A DNA stretch of 64,000 nucleotides from Bacillus sp. (in: firmicutes). GTDB taxonomy: Bacteria; Bacillota; Bacilli; Bacillales; Bacillaceae. The first letter of the stretch is position 1. Each line of letters starts with the position of its first letter. Of this stretch, positions 42,773 through 51,561 are shown in pieces. Location of the stretch: NCBI GenBank assembly GCA_031180405.1, contig JAPSLU010000001.1, positions 1-64,000 of the forward strand. Direction: 5' to 3'. The translations under genes and the position numbers were made by a program. The notes under the pieces were generated by a model. It saw nothing but the letters and a program-made list of their open reading frames with translations. It was not told where the DNA came from and did not search any database.

Positions 42773-43417
42773 TTATAATGAAGCATTCTCGGGTTCCATT
42801 TTATCCTTTTTTTGTTCAATTTTTTGGAACGCACGTGTTGCAGATACCATAATCATTAATGCTAAAATACTTCCGCTAAAGAAAGGGATGGTCGCGGGTA
42901 TATATAATATTCCAAGATAAATAATGAAAACTCCTGTAATCATATAAAGGGTTGAAAGCGGATTCAAAACCATGATTAAAAATGCGTTTTTAATCACTTG
43001 AAGGTTGCTTGCATTAAAGTGTACGTATGTTGGAAAAATGTACATTACTGTTAGAAAATACATGCAATTAAAAAGAATGAATGGATAATAGAGTAGTTGA
43101 AGGAAAGAATTGTTTGCTGCCTTTAAAAATTGAATATCAAAATAAGAGATCACACCAATAATAATAATGACAATTCCTAGAAGATTCCCTTTTATGAACT
43201 CCTTTCTATATACCTGCCAAAAATATTTAACTATTGGTTCATCGGGGTTTTTTCCTAATGCCCGTACCACTGAAAACATCGCAATTGTTGCAGGGAACAA
43301 TCCAAAGATTATTAACCCAAGTAGAGAAAATACGATCCATAATATGTTTATGAATGCTAATTTCATAAACCAATTGCTTAGCTTGTATGCTAATCCAGTT
43401 AAACCACCCGTTGTCAT
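42773..43417 (-). CDS. DUF624/YesL-like membrane protein
   Basis: LAYKLSNWFMKLAFINILWIVFSLLGLIIFGLFPATIAMFSVVR; start at MTTGGLTG behind AGGAGG. Confidence 0.85.
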   Translation of the reverse strand: MTTGGLTGLAYKLSNWFMKLAFINILWIVFSLLGLIIFGLFPATIAMFSVVRALGKNPDEPIVKYFWQVYRKEFIKGNLLGIVIIIIGVISYFDIQFLKAANNSFLQLLYYPFILFNCMYFLTVMYIFPTYVHFNASNLQVIKNAFLIMVLNPLSTLYMITGVFIIYLGILYIPATIPFFSGSILALMIMVSATRAFQKIEQKKDKMEPENASL

Positions 43418-43510
43418 AATAACCCTCCTCTGATCTTTTGGGATCATTATACTACCTATCTTTGTATTTTTATACTCTTTAAGAAAATAAGTCAAATTAA
43501 TATGCAAGAT

Positions 43511-43580
43511 GGTAAAGATTTTAACGAAATAATGAAAATAGGTAAAAATATTTTCATTTCGGTAAGAATAGTTCATTGTT
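43511..43580 (+). promoter_or_regulatory. Direct repeats GGTAARRWTW upstream of module B ABC operon
   Basis: GGTAAAGATT 43511, GGTAAAAATATTTTCATTTC 43541, GGTAAGAATAGTTCATTGTT 43561. Confidence 0.55.
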
Positions 43581-43637
43581 TAGACACATTTCTGAAACTT
43601 ATAATAAGGCTACAAGTTTAAAAGAGAGGTGAGTTAC

Positions 43638-44588
43638 GTGAAAAGTCAAGCAGAGCTACAAGCACATCACAAGATAAGTACATCTTCAAAGCAAAAGAGG
43701 ATTTCTCGTTTTAAAGGATGGCAAGAAACACTAGCAGGTTATGTTTTTATCGCACCAATGTTAATAGGGGTAACTTGTTTAACAGTGTTTCCGATCTTAG
43801 CTTCTATTTTTCTAAGTTTCACAGATTGGAACTTCATAACAGGGATGAAGGGATTTAACTTTATAGGATTAGATAACTTTATAAAATTATTTAACGATCC
43901 GGTATTTTTGAAATCGCTTACAAATAATATCGTCATATTATTAGTCGTTCCTATTGGACTATTTATCTCTCTAACTTTAGCAGTCATTATTAACAAACAT
44001 GTCTATTTAAAGGATTTCTTTAAAGTCATTTATTTTATGCCTTATATTTCAAGTGTTGTGGCTGTAGCAATTGTTTTCCAAGTCTTATTTCACCCTACTA
44101 TGGGTCCAGTTAACCAATTTTTACTGTCAATAGGAATCGATGATCCTCCCAAATGGATTGCTGATGTTAATTTTGCTCTTCCATCAGTCATGATCATTTT
44201 GATTTGGACGCATATCGGATTCCAATTAATTATTTACTTAGCAGGACTACAAAATATTCCAAAAGAACTTTACGAAGCAGCAGATATAGATGGAGCTACT
44301 GCATGGTATAAGTTTAGAAAAATTACCATTCCATTAGTTTCACCGACAACCTTCTTATTATTAGTAACAGGGTTGATTGGTTCATTTAAAGTTTTCGACT
44401 TAATTGTTGTCTTAACGAACGGTGGACCAGCAAATTCAACTGCGTTACCTGTCTTTTATCTTTATGAGCAAGCATTTATCGAATTAAAAACAGGATATGC
44501 TTCAACAATCGCGTTAGTCATATTCGCCTTAATTCTAATTATTACAGTTTTCCAATGGCTAGGCCAGAAAAAATGGGTGAACTATTAA
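43638..44588 (+). CDS. Carbohydrate ABC transporter permease
   Basis: EAA loop LYEAADIDGATAWYKFRKITIPLVSP; GTG start behind AGAGAGGTG. Confidence 0.92.
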   Translation: MKSQAELQAHHKISTSSKQKRISRFKGWQETLAGYVFIAPMLIGVTCLTVFPILASIFLSFTDWNFITGMKGFNFIGLDNFIKLFNDPVFLKSLTNNIVILLVVPIGLFISLTLAVIINKHVYLKDFFKVIYFMPYISSVVAVAIVFQVLFHPTMGPVNQFLLSIGIDDPPKWIADVNFALPSVMIILIWTHIGFQLIIYLAGLQNIPKELYEAADIDGATAWYKFRKITIPLVSPTTFLLLVTGLIGSFKVFDLIVVLTNGGPANSTALPVFYLYEQAFIELKTGYASTIALVIFALILIITVFQWLGQKKWVNY

Positions 44589-44607
44589 TTAAAGAGGAGG
44601 GACTTCA

Positions 44608-45450
44608 TTGGGACGAGTGTTAAAGAAAATAGAAATACCAAAATTATTGACCACAATCATTATGGCATTACTAGGAATCGTTTTTCTGTCACCATTTATA
44701 TGGATGTTATCTGCATCATTTAAATTAGAACAAGAAGTACTAGCATTTCCTATTGAATGGATTCCATCTACATGGAATGCGGTAGAGAATTATTCAAGAG
44801 TTTGGTTAGAGGATAAATCATTTCTTACTTACTATGGGAACACAATTAAAGTAACCTTATTAACAACAATTACATCGGTATTTGTATCAGCCTTAGCAGC
44901 CTATGCATTTGCAAAGGTGAAATTTAAAGGGAGAGAAATTGTATTTTTAATAGTACTTGCAACTTATATGGTTCCTCCCCAATCTGTTTTAGTACCACAA
45001 TTCTTGTTATTTAAATGGGTAGGATTATTTGACTCACATTTCGGGTTAATTCTCTTAAATAGTTTTAGTGTTTTTGGCACATTTATGTTAAGACAATTTT
45101 TCTTAGGAATTAATGATGAAATTATTGAATCAGCAAAAATGGATGGAGCAGGTCATTTTAAAACCTTTTTCCATATAGCACTTCCGTTAGTCCGCCCGGC
45201 AATTGCAACCTACGCAATTCTACGCTTTATCTGGACTTGGAATGACTATCAATATCCACTAATCTTCTTACGCTCTGAAGAACTATTTACACTACAACTT
45301 GGAATTGCCCAATTTGCAGATGCTCATGGAATGATTTATTCCCTCATGATGACAGGAGCAGTATCAGCAATTGTTCCACTACTAATCGTCTTTGTCATTG
45401 GGCAAAAACATGTCATCGAAGGAATTTCGTTAGGGGGTGTTAAAGGGTAA
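44608..45450 (+). CDS. Carbohydrate ABC transporter permease
   Basis: IIESAKMDGAGHFKTFFHIALPLVRP. Confidence 0.92.
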   Translation: MGRVLKKIEIPKLLTTIIMALLGIVFLSPFIWMLSASFKLEQEVLAFPIEWIPSTWNAVENYSRVWLEDKSFLTYYGNTIKVTLLTTITSVFVSALAAYAFAKVKFKGREIVFLIVLATYMVPPQSVLVPQFLLFKWVGLFDSHFGLILLNSFSVFGTFMLRQFFLGINDEIIESAKMDGAGHFKTFFHIALPLVRPAIATYAILRFIWTWNDYQYPLIFLRSEELFTLQLGIAQFADAHGMIYSLMMTGAVSAIVPLLIVFVIGQKHVIEGISLGGVKG

Positions 45451-45523
45451 GTTAATTTATAGTAGCTTAAGTTTAGCCGTGATAAATAGTCTTAGTTAAA
45501 GCTAAAAATTGATTTTGATGCAC

Positions 45524-45568
45524 TTGTTGATTGGATGGAAAGCGAATGACTGCAGTGGAAATCAACAA
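45524..45568. repeat. Short internally deleted derivative of the 130-bp repeat
   Basis: TTGTTGATTGGATGGAAAGCGAATGACTGCAGTGGAAATCAACAA; both ends match family termini. Confidence 0.55.
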
Positions 45569-45604
45569 GCAAATTTGACAGAATTATATATAGGGGGAAA
45601 AGAA

Positions 45605-46936
45605 ATGAAATTAAAATGGATTGGTTCCTTATTAACTGTATTAGTATTAATGATCGCTGTTATTGGATGTTCAAACGATGAAAAGTCTAGTGGAAAAGGA
45701 TCAGAAACAGAAGATGGTGTTGTCACGCTAAACTTCCATCACTGGTATAATGAAGAAGCTGGAAACTGGGCAAAAGTAATCGAAGCATATGAAAAAGAAA
45801 ACCCAGGAGTGAAAATTAACTCTCAACCATTAGTAGAAAATTTAAATCATGACGAGTATCTTAAGAAATTAGATTTACTTGCTTCATCTGGGGATCAATT
45901 AGATATCTTAATGTTCTCAAATCAAACAGATTTTGCAAAACGTGTTGATGCAGGGTTAATGGCCCCACTAGATTCTTTTATTGAAAAGGAAGGCTTAAAT
46001 CTAGAAGAAGAGTATAAGAGTTTTCCAGGACAAATCGATGGATCCTATTATGCTTTACCGGGAAAATCTGTCACTTCATTAGTATTATTAAATAAAGATC
46101 ATTTAGACGCTGCGGGTTTACCAGTACCTACTGACTGGACTTGGGACGAATATGAAGAATATGCAAAAAAATTAACAATTAATGAAGGCGCTAACAAACG
46201 CTATGGTTCTTACTTCCATACATGGCCAGATACTTTTCTAGTCTTAAAATTAATGAATAAGGAAAAAAATACACACATTATTAATGAAGATGGTACGTCT
46301 AATATGGATGACCCAATGGTTAAAGAATCACTTGAATTACGTTATAGAATGGAACAAGAAGATAAAACATCTGTTCCTTACGCGGAAACACTTTCACAAA
46401 AACTTGATTATCGTCAACAATTCTTTACTCAATCAGCTAGTATGATACCATCCGGAAGCTGGATGATTTCTGAGTGGGGAGAATTTACACCTGATTTCAA
46501 AATGGCTTGGGCTCCGCTTCCAAAAAACAATAAAGCTGACAAACCTTGGACAATTATCCAAGGGGACGTATTAGGTATCGCTCAAAACTCAGAGCATCAA
46601 GAAGAAGCTTATAAATTTATTCGCTGGTTTACAACAGAAGGGATTATGCTTCAACAAAAGTCTCTTCCATCTTGGACAGGTGCTGACTTGAATGAGGTAA
46701 TTGATAACCTAGTTGCGAATACAACTAAACCTGAAGCTGTGGACAAAGAATCACTTATCTATACACTTGAAAATGCTGTGGCGGCTGAACGTGGTGTTCC
46801 ACAATCATTTATTGCAGAAGCGTATGATGATTATAATGCAGAAGCAGAGTTGTATTTACTAGGTGAGCAAAATATTGAGACGACAATGAAAAATGCGAAA
46901 GAGAAAATCCAAGCTATTATTGACGCAAATAAATAA
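45605..46936 (+). CDS. Carbohydrate ABC transporter substrate-binding lipoprotein
   Basis: Lipobox AVIGCS; VTLNFHHWYNEEAGNWAKVIEAYEKENPG; start at MKLKWIGSLL behind AGGGGG. Confidence 0.92.
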   Translation: MKLKWIGSLLTVLVLMIAVIGCSNDEKSSGKGSETEDGVVTLNFHHWYNEEAGNWAKVIEAYEKENPGVKINSQPLVENLNHDEYLKKLDLLASSGDQLDILMFSNQTDFAKRVDAGLMAPLDSFIEKEGLNLEEEYKSFPGQIDGSYYALPGKSVTSLVLLNKDHLDAAGLPVPTDWTWDEYEEYAKKLTINEGANKRYGSYFHTWPDTFLVLKLMNKEKNTHIINEDGTSNMDDPMVKESLELRYRMEQEDKTSVPYAETLSQKLDYRQQFFTQSASMIPSGSWMISEWGEFTPDFKMAWAPLPKNNKADKPWTIIQGDVLGIAQNSEHQEEAYKFIRWFTTEGIMLQQKSLPSWTGADLNEVIDNLVANTTKPEAVDKESLIYTLENAVAAERGVPQSFIAEAYDDYNAEAELYLLGEQNIETTMKNAKEKIQAIIDANK

Positions 46937-47033
46937 TAGGGTCAAAGGTTATTTTGAATAGTATAATATAATTGATGAGGGAACATGAATGTTGTTCTCT
47001 CTTCTATTATTTTTTCTAAAGGGGTAGAACAAA

Positions 47034-48842
47034 ATGAAAGGGTTTACACAAAGACTTAAGAGTCTCTCTTTGAGACAGCGTTTAATCATCTCCGCATTGT
47101 TATGTGTGATCTTGCCGTCTTTGATAACATATATGGTATCGACCTATTATACGAAGGATACACTTGAAGAAAGAGCTGTAAAGCAATCACAAGATACCTT
47201 ACGATTGTTAGATTTAAATATTTCCAATTATTTAGAGGATTTAATGTATGTATCGAACTATATTCATTTCGATGACAAAATGAATTCAATCCTAAAAGAA
47301 AGCAGGTTCTATGATAAGAAGAATCTACCTTCTAACAAGATAAGTGCTCTTCAACATATAAATATTTCTAGGAATTTAGAAGGGATTACTAATTTATTTG
47401 CACCTTCTTATATTACGATTTTAATGCAAAATAACTTCTCATATACAAATTACCCTACTTATGAATATGACCCCAAAAATTTTTACAATGAAGATTGGTT
47501 TCAAAAAATAAAGGATCTCGATTCTTATGAAACGTTTTGGCTTGGTACACATCCAACCTACATTCAATCTCAAAAAATAAGAAACCCATATTTAATCTCA
47601 ATTGCAAATGCCTTGAAAATTTCTGGAACAACCTATGCTTATACAATTATTAGCATAAATGAAAATGATATAAGCAATCTTTTTAAGCAATTTGGCTCTA
47701 ACGATGAACAAAAGCTCATGTTAATAAACTCAGATGGCATCATTTTATCTAATCAAAATGAAAAAGAAATTCTCAAGAAATTTCATTATATCGATGATAT
47801 TAATAATAGTCAGGAGAGTTATAGTATTGTTGACTATAATAAGAAAGATTATTTAGTAGTAAGTCGACCTTTAGAATATGCTGATTGGAAACTAGTCAGT
47901 TTAGTGCCCTATAAAAAAACCGTGGGACAGATGGATTCGATTGCTCATACAACCTTAGTATTACAAACCATCTTATTTTCAGTGTTTTTATTTATCCTTA
48001 TTTATTTAATGAAAAAATTCACTAAACCTATTGCTAAGCTAAGTTATGTTACGAAAGAAGTAGAAAGAGGGAATATTCAAATTCGATCCGGTATTAAAGG
48101 AAATGGGGATATCGAGTTATTAGGTTCTTCATTTGACCAAATGCTTGATAAAATCGAATTAATGATAAAACAAATTAAAAAGGAAGAAAACGGAAAACGA
48201 AAAGCAGAACTGGAAATGCTTCAAGCTCAAGTTAATCCACATTTTCTATTTAATATCTTAAACTCGATTCGATTAAAAATTATAATGAACGGCGATAGTG
48301 AAAGTGCAAAATTAATTCAATCCCTTTCAACTCTGCTTCGAATGACAATTACAAGAAACAATGAATTTGTTCCATTACATGAAGAAATTGATGTAATTGA
48401 TCATTATGTGAAGCTAATGATTTTCCGACAACAATATCATATTGAAATAAAACGAGATTTAGCCTCTAACGTATTAATGGAGGAAGTACCAAGATTTTTT
48501 CTGCAACCGATAATTGAAAATTCGATTATTCATGGATTTAACCAAAAAGGTGGGGTTATTGATATATTTGCCTGTTTCGTAGGAGATTCCATGTTTATTC
48601 GTGTAAAAGATAATGGGAAAGGTATGACTGATGAACGTTTACAGCATCTTCAAAATCATTATTTAACTCCAAAAAATAATCAGCAAATGGAAAAGGTGGC
48701 TTCTCTAACAGGAATCGGAATATCCAATGTATATCAGCGTCTAAAGTTAATTTATGGTGAGGAGTTCCAGATGAACATAACTAGTAAAGAATCACAGGGT
48801 ACAGAGATAACGTTTTATATGCCTAAAAAAAGAGGGGTGTAG
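47034..48842 (+). CDS. YesM-type sensor histidine kinase
   Basis: LQAQVNPHFLFNILNSIRLKI; HAMP; VKDNGKGM. Confidence 0.92.
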   Translation: MKGFTQRLKSLSLRQRLIISALLCVILPSLITYMVSTYYTKDTLEERAVKQSQDTLRLLDLNISNYLEDLMYVSNYIHFDDKMNSILKESRFYDKKNLPSNKISALQHINISRNLEGITNLFAPSYITILMQNNFSYTNYPTYEYDPKNFYNEDWFQKIKDLDSYETFWLGTHPTYIQSQKIRNPYLISIANALKISGTTYAYTIISINENDISNLFKQFGSNDEQKLMLINSDGIILSNQNEKEILKKFHYIDDINNSQESYSIVDYNKKDYLVVSRPLEYADWKLVSLVPYKKTVGQMDSIAHTTLVLQTILFSVFLFILIYLMKKFTKPIAKLSYVTKEVERGNIQIRSGIKGNGDIELLGSSFDQMLDKIELMIKQIKKEENGKRKAELEMLQAQVNPHFLFNILNSIRLKIIMNGDSESAKLIQSLSTLLRMTITRNNEFVPLHEEIDVIDHYVKLMIFRQQYHIEIKRDLASNVLMEEVPRFFLQPIIENSIIHGFNQKGGVIDIFACFVGDSMFIRVKDNGKGMTDERLQHLQNHYLTPKNNQQMEKVASLTGIGISNVYQRLKLIYGEEFQMNITSKESQGTEITFYMPKKRGV

Positions 48843-48846
48843 GTAA

Positions 48847-50472
48847 ATGTATCAGGTCATTTTAGTAGATGATGATTTTATCGTCACTGAGTTTTTATCT
48901 GAAATGATTCCATGGGAAGAGCTTGGTTTTACATTAAACGCGTCCTTTCATGATGGTTCAGAGGCTCTTGAACATTGCAAGTCTAAAAAGCCGGATGTGA
49001 TCATTACTGATATAGGGATGCCGGTCATGGACGGAATAACGTTGATGAAACATGTAAGAGATCTTGATTCTTCCACCCAGTCAATTATCCTTTCTTGTCA
49101 CGATGATTTTAAATATGCACAACAAGCATTACAATTAGGGATTTTTGAATATGTTTTAAAAGAATCGATGGATACAGAGAACATCATAAATATTTTAAAA
49201 CGGCTAAAACAGAAGCTTGATAGGGAGAAAAAGATAAGCCTTGAGAGTTGTAAGTTAAAATCTTTGGTACAAGATAATATTGTTTCTCTCAAAAGTAAGT
49301 TCCTCCATACATTATTAGAGCACCGACTTAATGATAAATTTGAATGTAAACAACGGGCGAGAGAGCTAGGTTTAGATTTTTCCTTCCACCATTGTATACC
49401 TGTCCTATGCTATATTGATCATTTTGAAGAAACAAAAAATGAATATCGTTCGATTAATTTACTAAAGTTTAGTGTAGATAATCTAGTAAATGAACTTAAC
49501 AATCAAAACGGAAAAAGTTTTAGTATTTTTTATATTGATTCGATGTTTATTATTTTTTATCCATTATCTCATCATACACTTAAAGATCCTTTACAAGTGA
49601 TTAAGGAATCATTAACAGAGATACATAAAGGATTACAAAATTACTTAGATATTAGCATCACATCAATGATTGGAGAAGTCTCTCAGAACACTATTAATTT
49701 AATTGAACAAGTAAAGATGATGATAAATAAATCAGATCAACGATTTTATTTTAAGCATGGATCAATCATACGAAATGAATACTTTCAGTTTTCGACTGAT
49801 AATCTTTATATGTATTATGCAGAAGCTACTCAAGAACTTAAGTCTCATATCATTAAAGAAGATGTTGAGGGATTAGATGTAACTATTAAAAAATGGGTTG
49901 CGTTTATTCAAGAGCATAAATTTCAGCCAAGTATTGTTCGGGAATGGGTAATTAAAATCGTATTAGACATTAAATTGAAATTTAATACGTTGGAAAATTT
50001 TGAATCCACGTTTGCAGTATCTATGACAGATAATATCATCAATAATATTGAAAGCGTTTATGAGCTTGAAAAAGCGCTTGGCAAGATTTTTAGTGGATTG
50101 ATAAAAAATATGAATAGTATTAATGAATTACCTCAGAAAAATGAAATCATAAAAGCGAAAAAATATGTGTTAATGAACTTAGATAAGAAAATTACCCTTG
50201 GAGAGGTTGCAGCACATCTACATCTAAATCCAAGCTATTTTAGTAGATTATATAAACAACATACGAATGAAAACTTTATTGATTATGTGATAAAAACAAA
50301 AATGGAAAGAGCTCAGGAGTTAATTGACCATTCAAATGTATCGATTGACAAGATCTCTGAAATGCTAGGTTTTGAGAATAAAAGTTATTTTTTTAAAATT
50401 TTCAAGAAGTACTTTGGGGCGACTCCCAGGGAATATAAATATAAATCTGCTGAGTCATTAGTAAAAAATTAA
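48847..50472 (+). CDS. YesN-type response regulator with AraC DNA-binding domain
   Basis: ILVDDDFIVTEFL..DVIITDIGMPVMDG; C-term HLNPSYFSRLYKQHTNENFIDYVIKTKM. Confidence 0.92.
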   Translation: MYQVILVDDDFIVTEFLSEMIPWEELGFTLNASFHDGSEALEHCKSKKPDVIITDIGMPVMDGITLMKHVRDLDSSTQSIILSCHDDFKYAQQALQLGIFEYVLKESMDTENIINILKRLKQKLDREKKISLESCKLKSLVQDNIVSLKSKFLHTLLEHRLNDKFECKQRARELGLDFSFHHCIPVLCYIDHFEETKNEYRSINLLKFSVDNLVNELNNQNGKSFSIFYIDSMFIIFYPLSHHTLKDPLQVIKESLTEIHKGLQNYLDISITSMIGEVSQNTINLIEQVKMMINKSDQRFYFKHGSIIRNEYFQFSTDNLYMYYAEATQELKSHIIKEDVEGLDVTIKKWVAFIQEHKFQPSIVREWVIKIVLDIKLKFNTLENFESTFAVSMTDNIINNIESVYELEKALGKIFSGLIKNMNSINELPQKNEIIKAKKYVLMNLDKKITLGEVAAHLHLNPSYFSRLYKQHTNENFIDYVIKTKMERAQELIDHSNVSIDKISEMLGFENKSYFFKIFKKYFGATPREYKYKSAESLVKN

Positions 50473-50609
50473 TAGCAATGTTTATTTGATATGCTGGGAT
50501 GGCTAGTAATTATTAATAAAATTAAATATAGAAAAATGAATTTATCTGTAAGTTCTTTTATAAAAGCACGATCAGTCAATTTTTTATCATTTTTAGACAG
50601 TTTGAGGTA

Positions 50610-51512
50610 ATGAGTTTTTCCAATATTTCAACTAAAATGATAGTAGTTTCATTGGAAGGAATGGTTTACTTGTATGAAACATTGGTTGTGAATTATAGAA
50701 TGCAAGGGCATTACTCCCTTGACTTTCATTCACATCAGGAGTACGAAATCTATATATTTCATAAGGGTTCTTGCAGATATTTGATTCATAATCATATATA
50801 CGATTTAGAGCCAGGAGATATTTTATTAATGGATGGGATGACACTTCATAAGCCAAATGTTAGCCCTAGTTGTGAGTATATTCGCAGCGTTATACACTTT
50901 TCACCACATTGGATTAAAAGTTTGCTAATTGAGATGGGCGGTATGTATTTATTAGAGGTTTTTCAACAACTACACCATTGTTTAATTAGGGCGAGCGATC
51001 ATAACCAATTGAAAGAACTTGAGGATGTTATTTGTCGTCTAGCTGAAGTAAAAAGAAACGCTGAATCTAATGATATTTATGCAGTCACAGAAATGAAAGT
51101 ATTACTTTTACAAGTATTAATTAATGTGCATCGGCTCGTTCGGATGAACTCGATTAATACTTCGAACAAGAAGGAAGACAAGGCAATCCATGCCGAAAAT
51201 ATCGCAGAGTATGTTCAAGAGAATTATATGAAGAAGTTAACTTTACAAACAATTGCAGACGGGCTTAATTTGAGCAAGTCGTATGTAGCACATGTATTCA
51301 AAGAAATGACAGGATTTACAGTCATGGAGTATGTAATGGGATGTCGGCTAAGACAGGTGAAATATTTACTTGAGATGGAGACGGATAAACCATTAAAAGA
51401 TATTGCATATGAATGTGGTTTTGAAAGCGTTCCCCACTTTAGTCGTTATTTCCGTGAAAAAGTAGGGGTAACAGCGAAAAAGTATCGTAGTTTAAGAACT
51501 CAAATAGAATGA
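50610..51512 (+). CDS. AraC family transcriptional regulator (cupin sensor)
   Basis: HSHQEYEIYIFHKGSCRYLI cupin; LNLSKSYVAHVFKEMTGFTVMEYV HTH; start may be downstream. Confidence 0.9.
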   Translation: MSFSNISTKMIVVSLEGMVYLYETLVVNYRMQGHYSLDFHSHQEYEIYIFHKGSCRYLIHNHIYDLEPGDILLMDGMTLHKPNVSPSCEYIRSVIHFSPHWIKSLLIEMGGMYLLEVFQQLHHCLIRASDHNQLKELEDVICRLAEVKRNAESNDIYAVTEMKVLLLQVLINVHRLVRMNSINTSNKKEDKAIHAENIAEYVQENYMKKLTLQTIADGLNLSKSYVAHVFKEMTGFTVMEYVMGCRLRQVKYLLEMETDKPLKDIAYECGFESVPHFSRYFREKVGVTAKKYRSLRTQIE

Positions 51513-51561
51513 TAATAACAAGGAGATTCTTATCATTTATTAATATCGAGGAGGATCAGAG

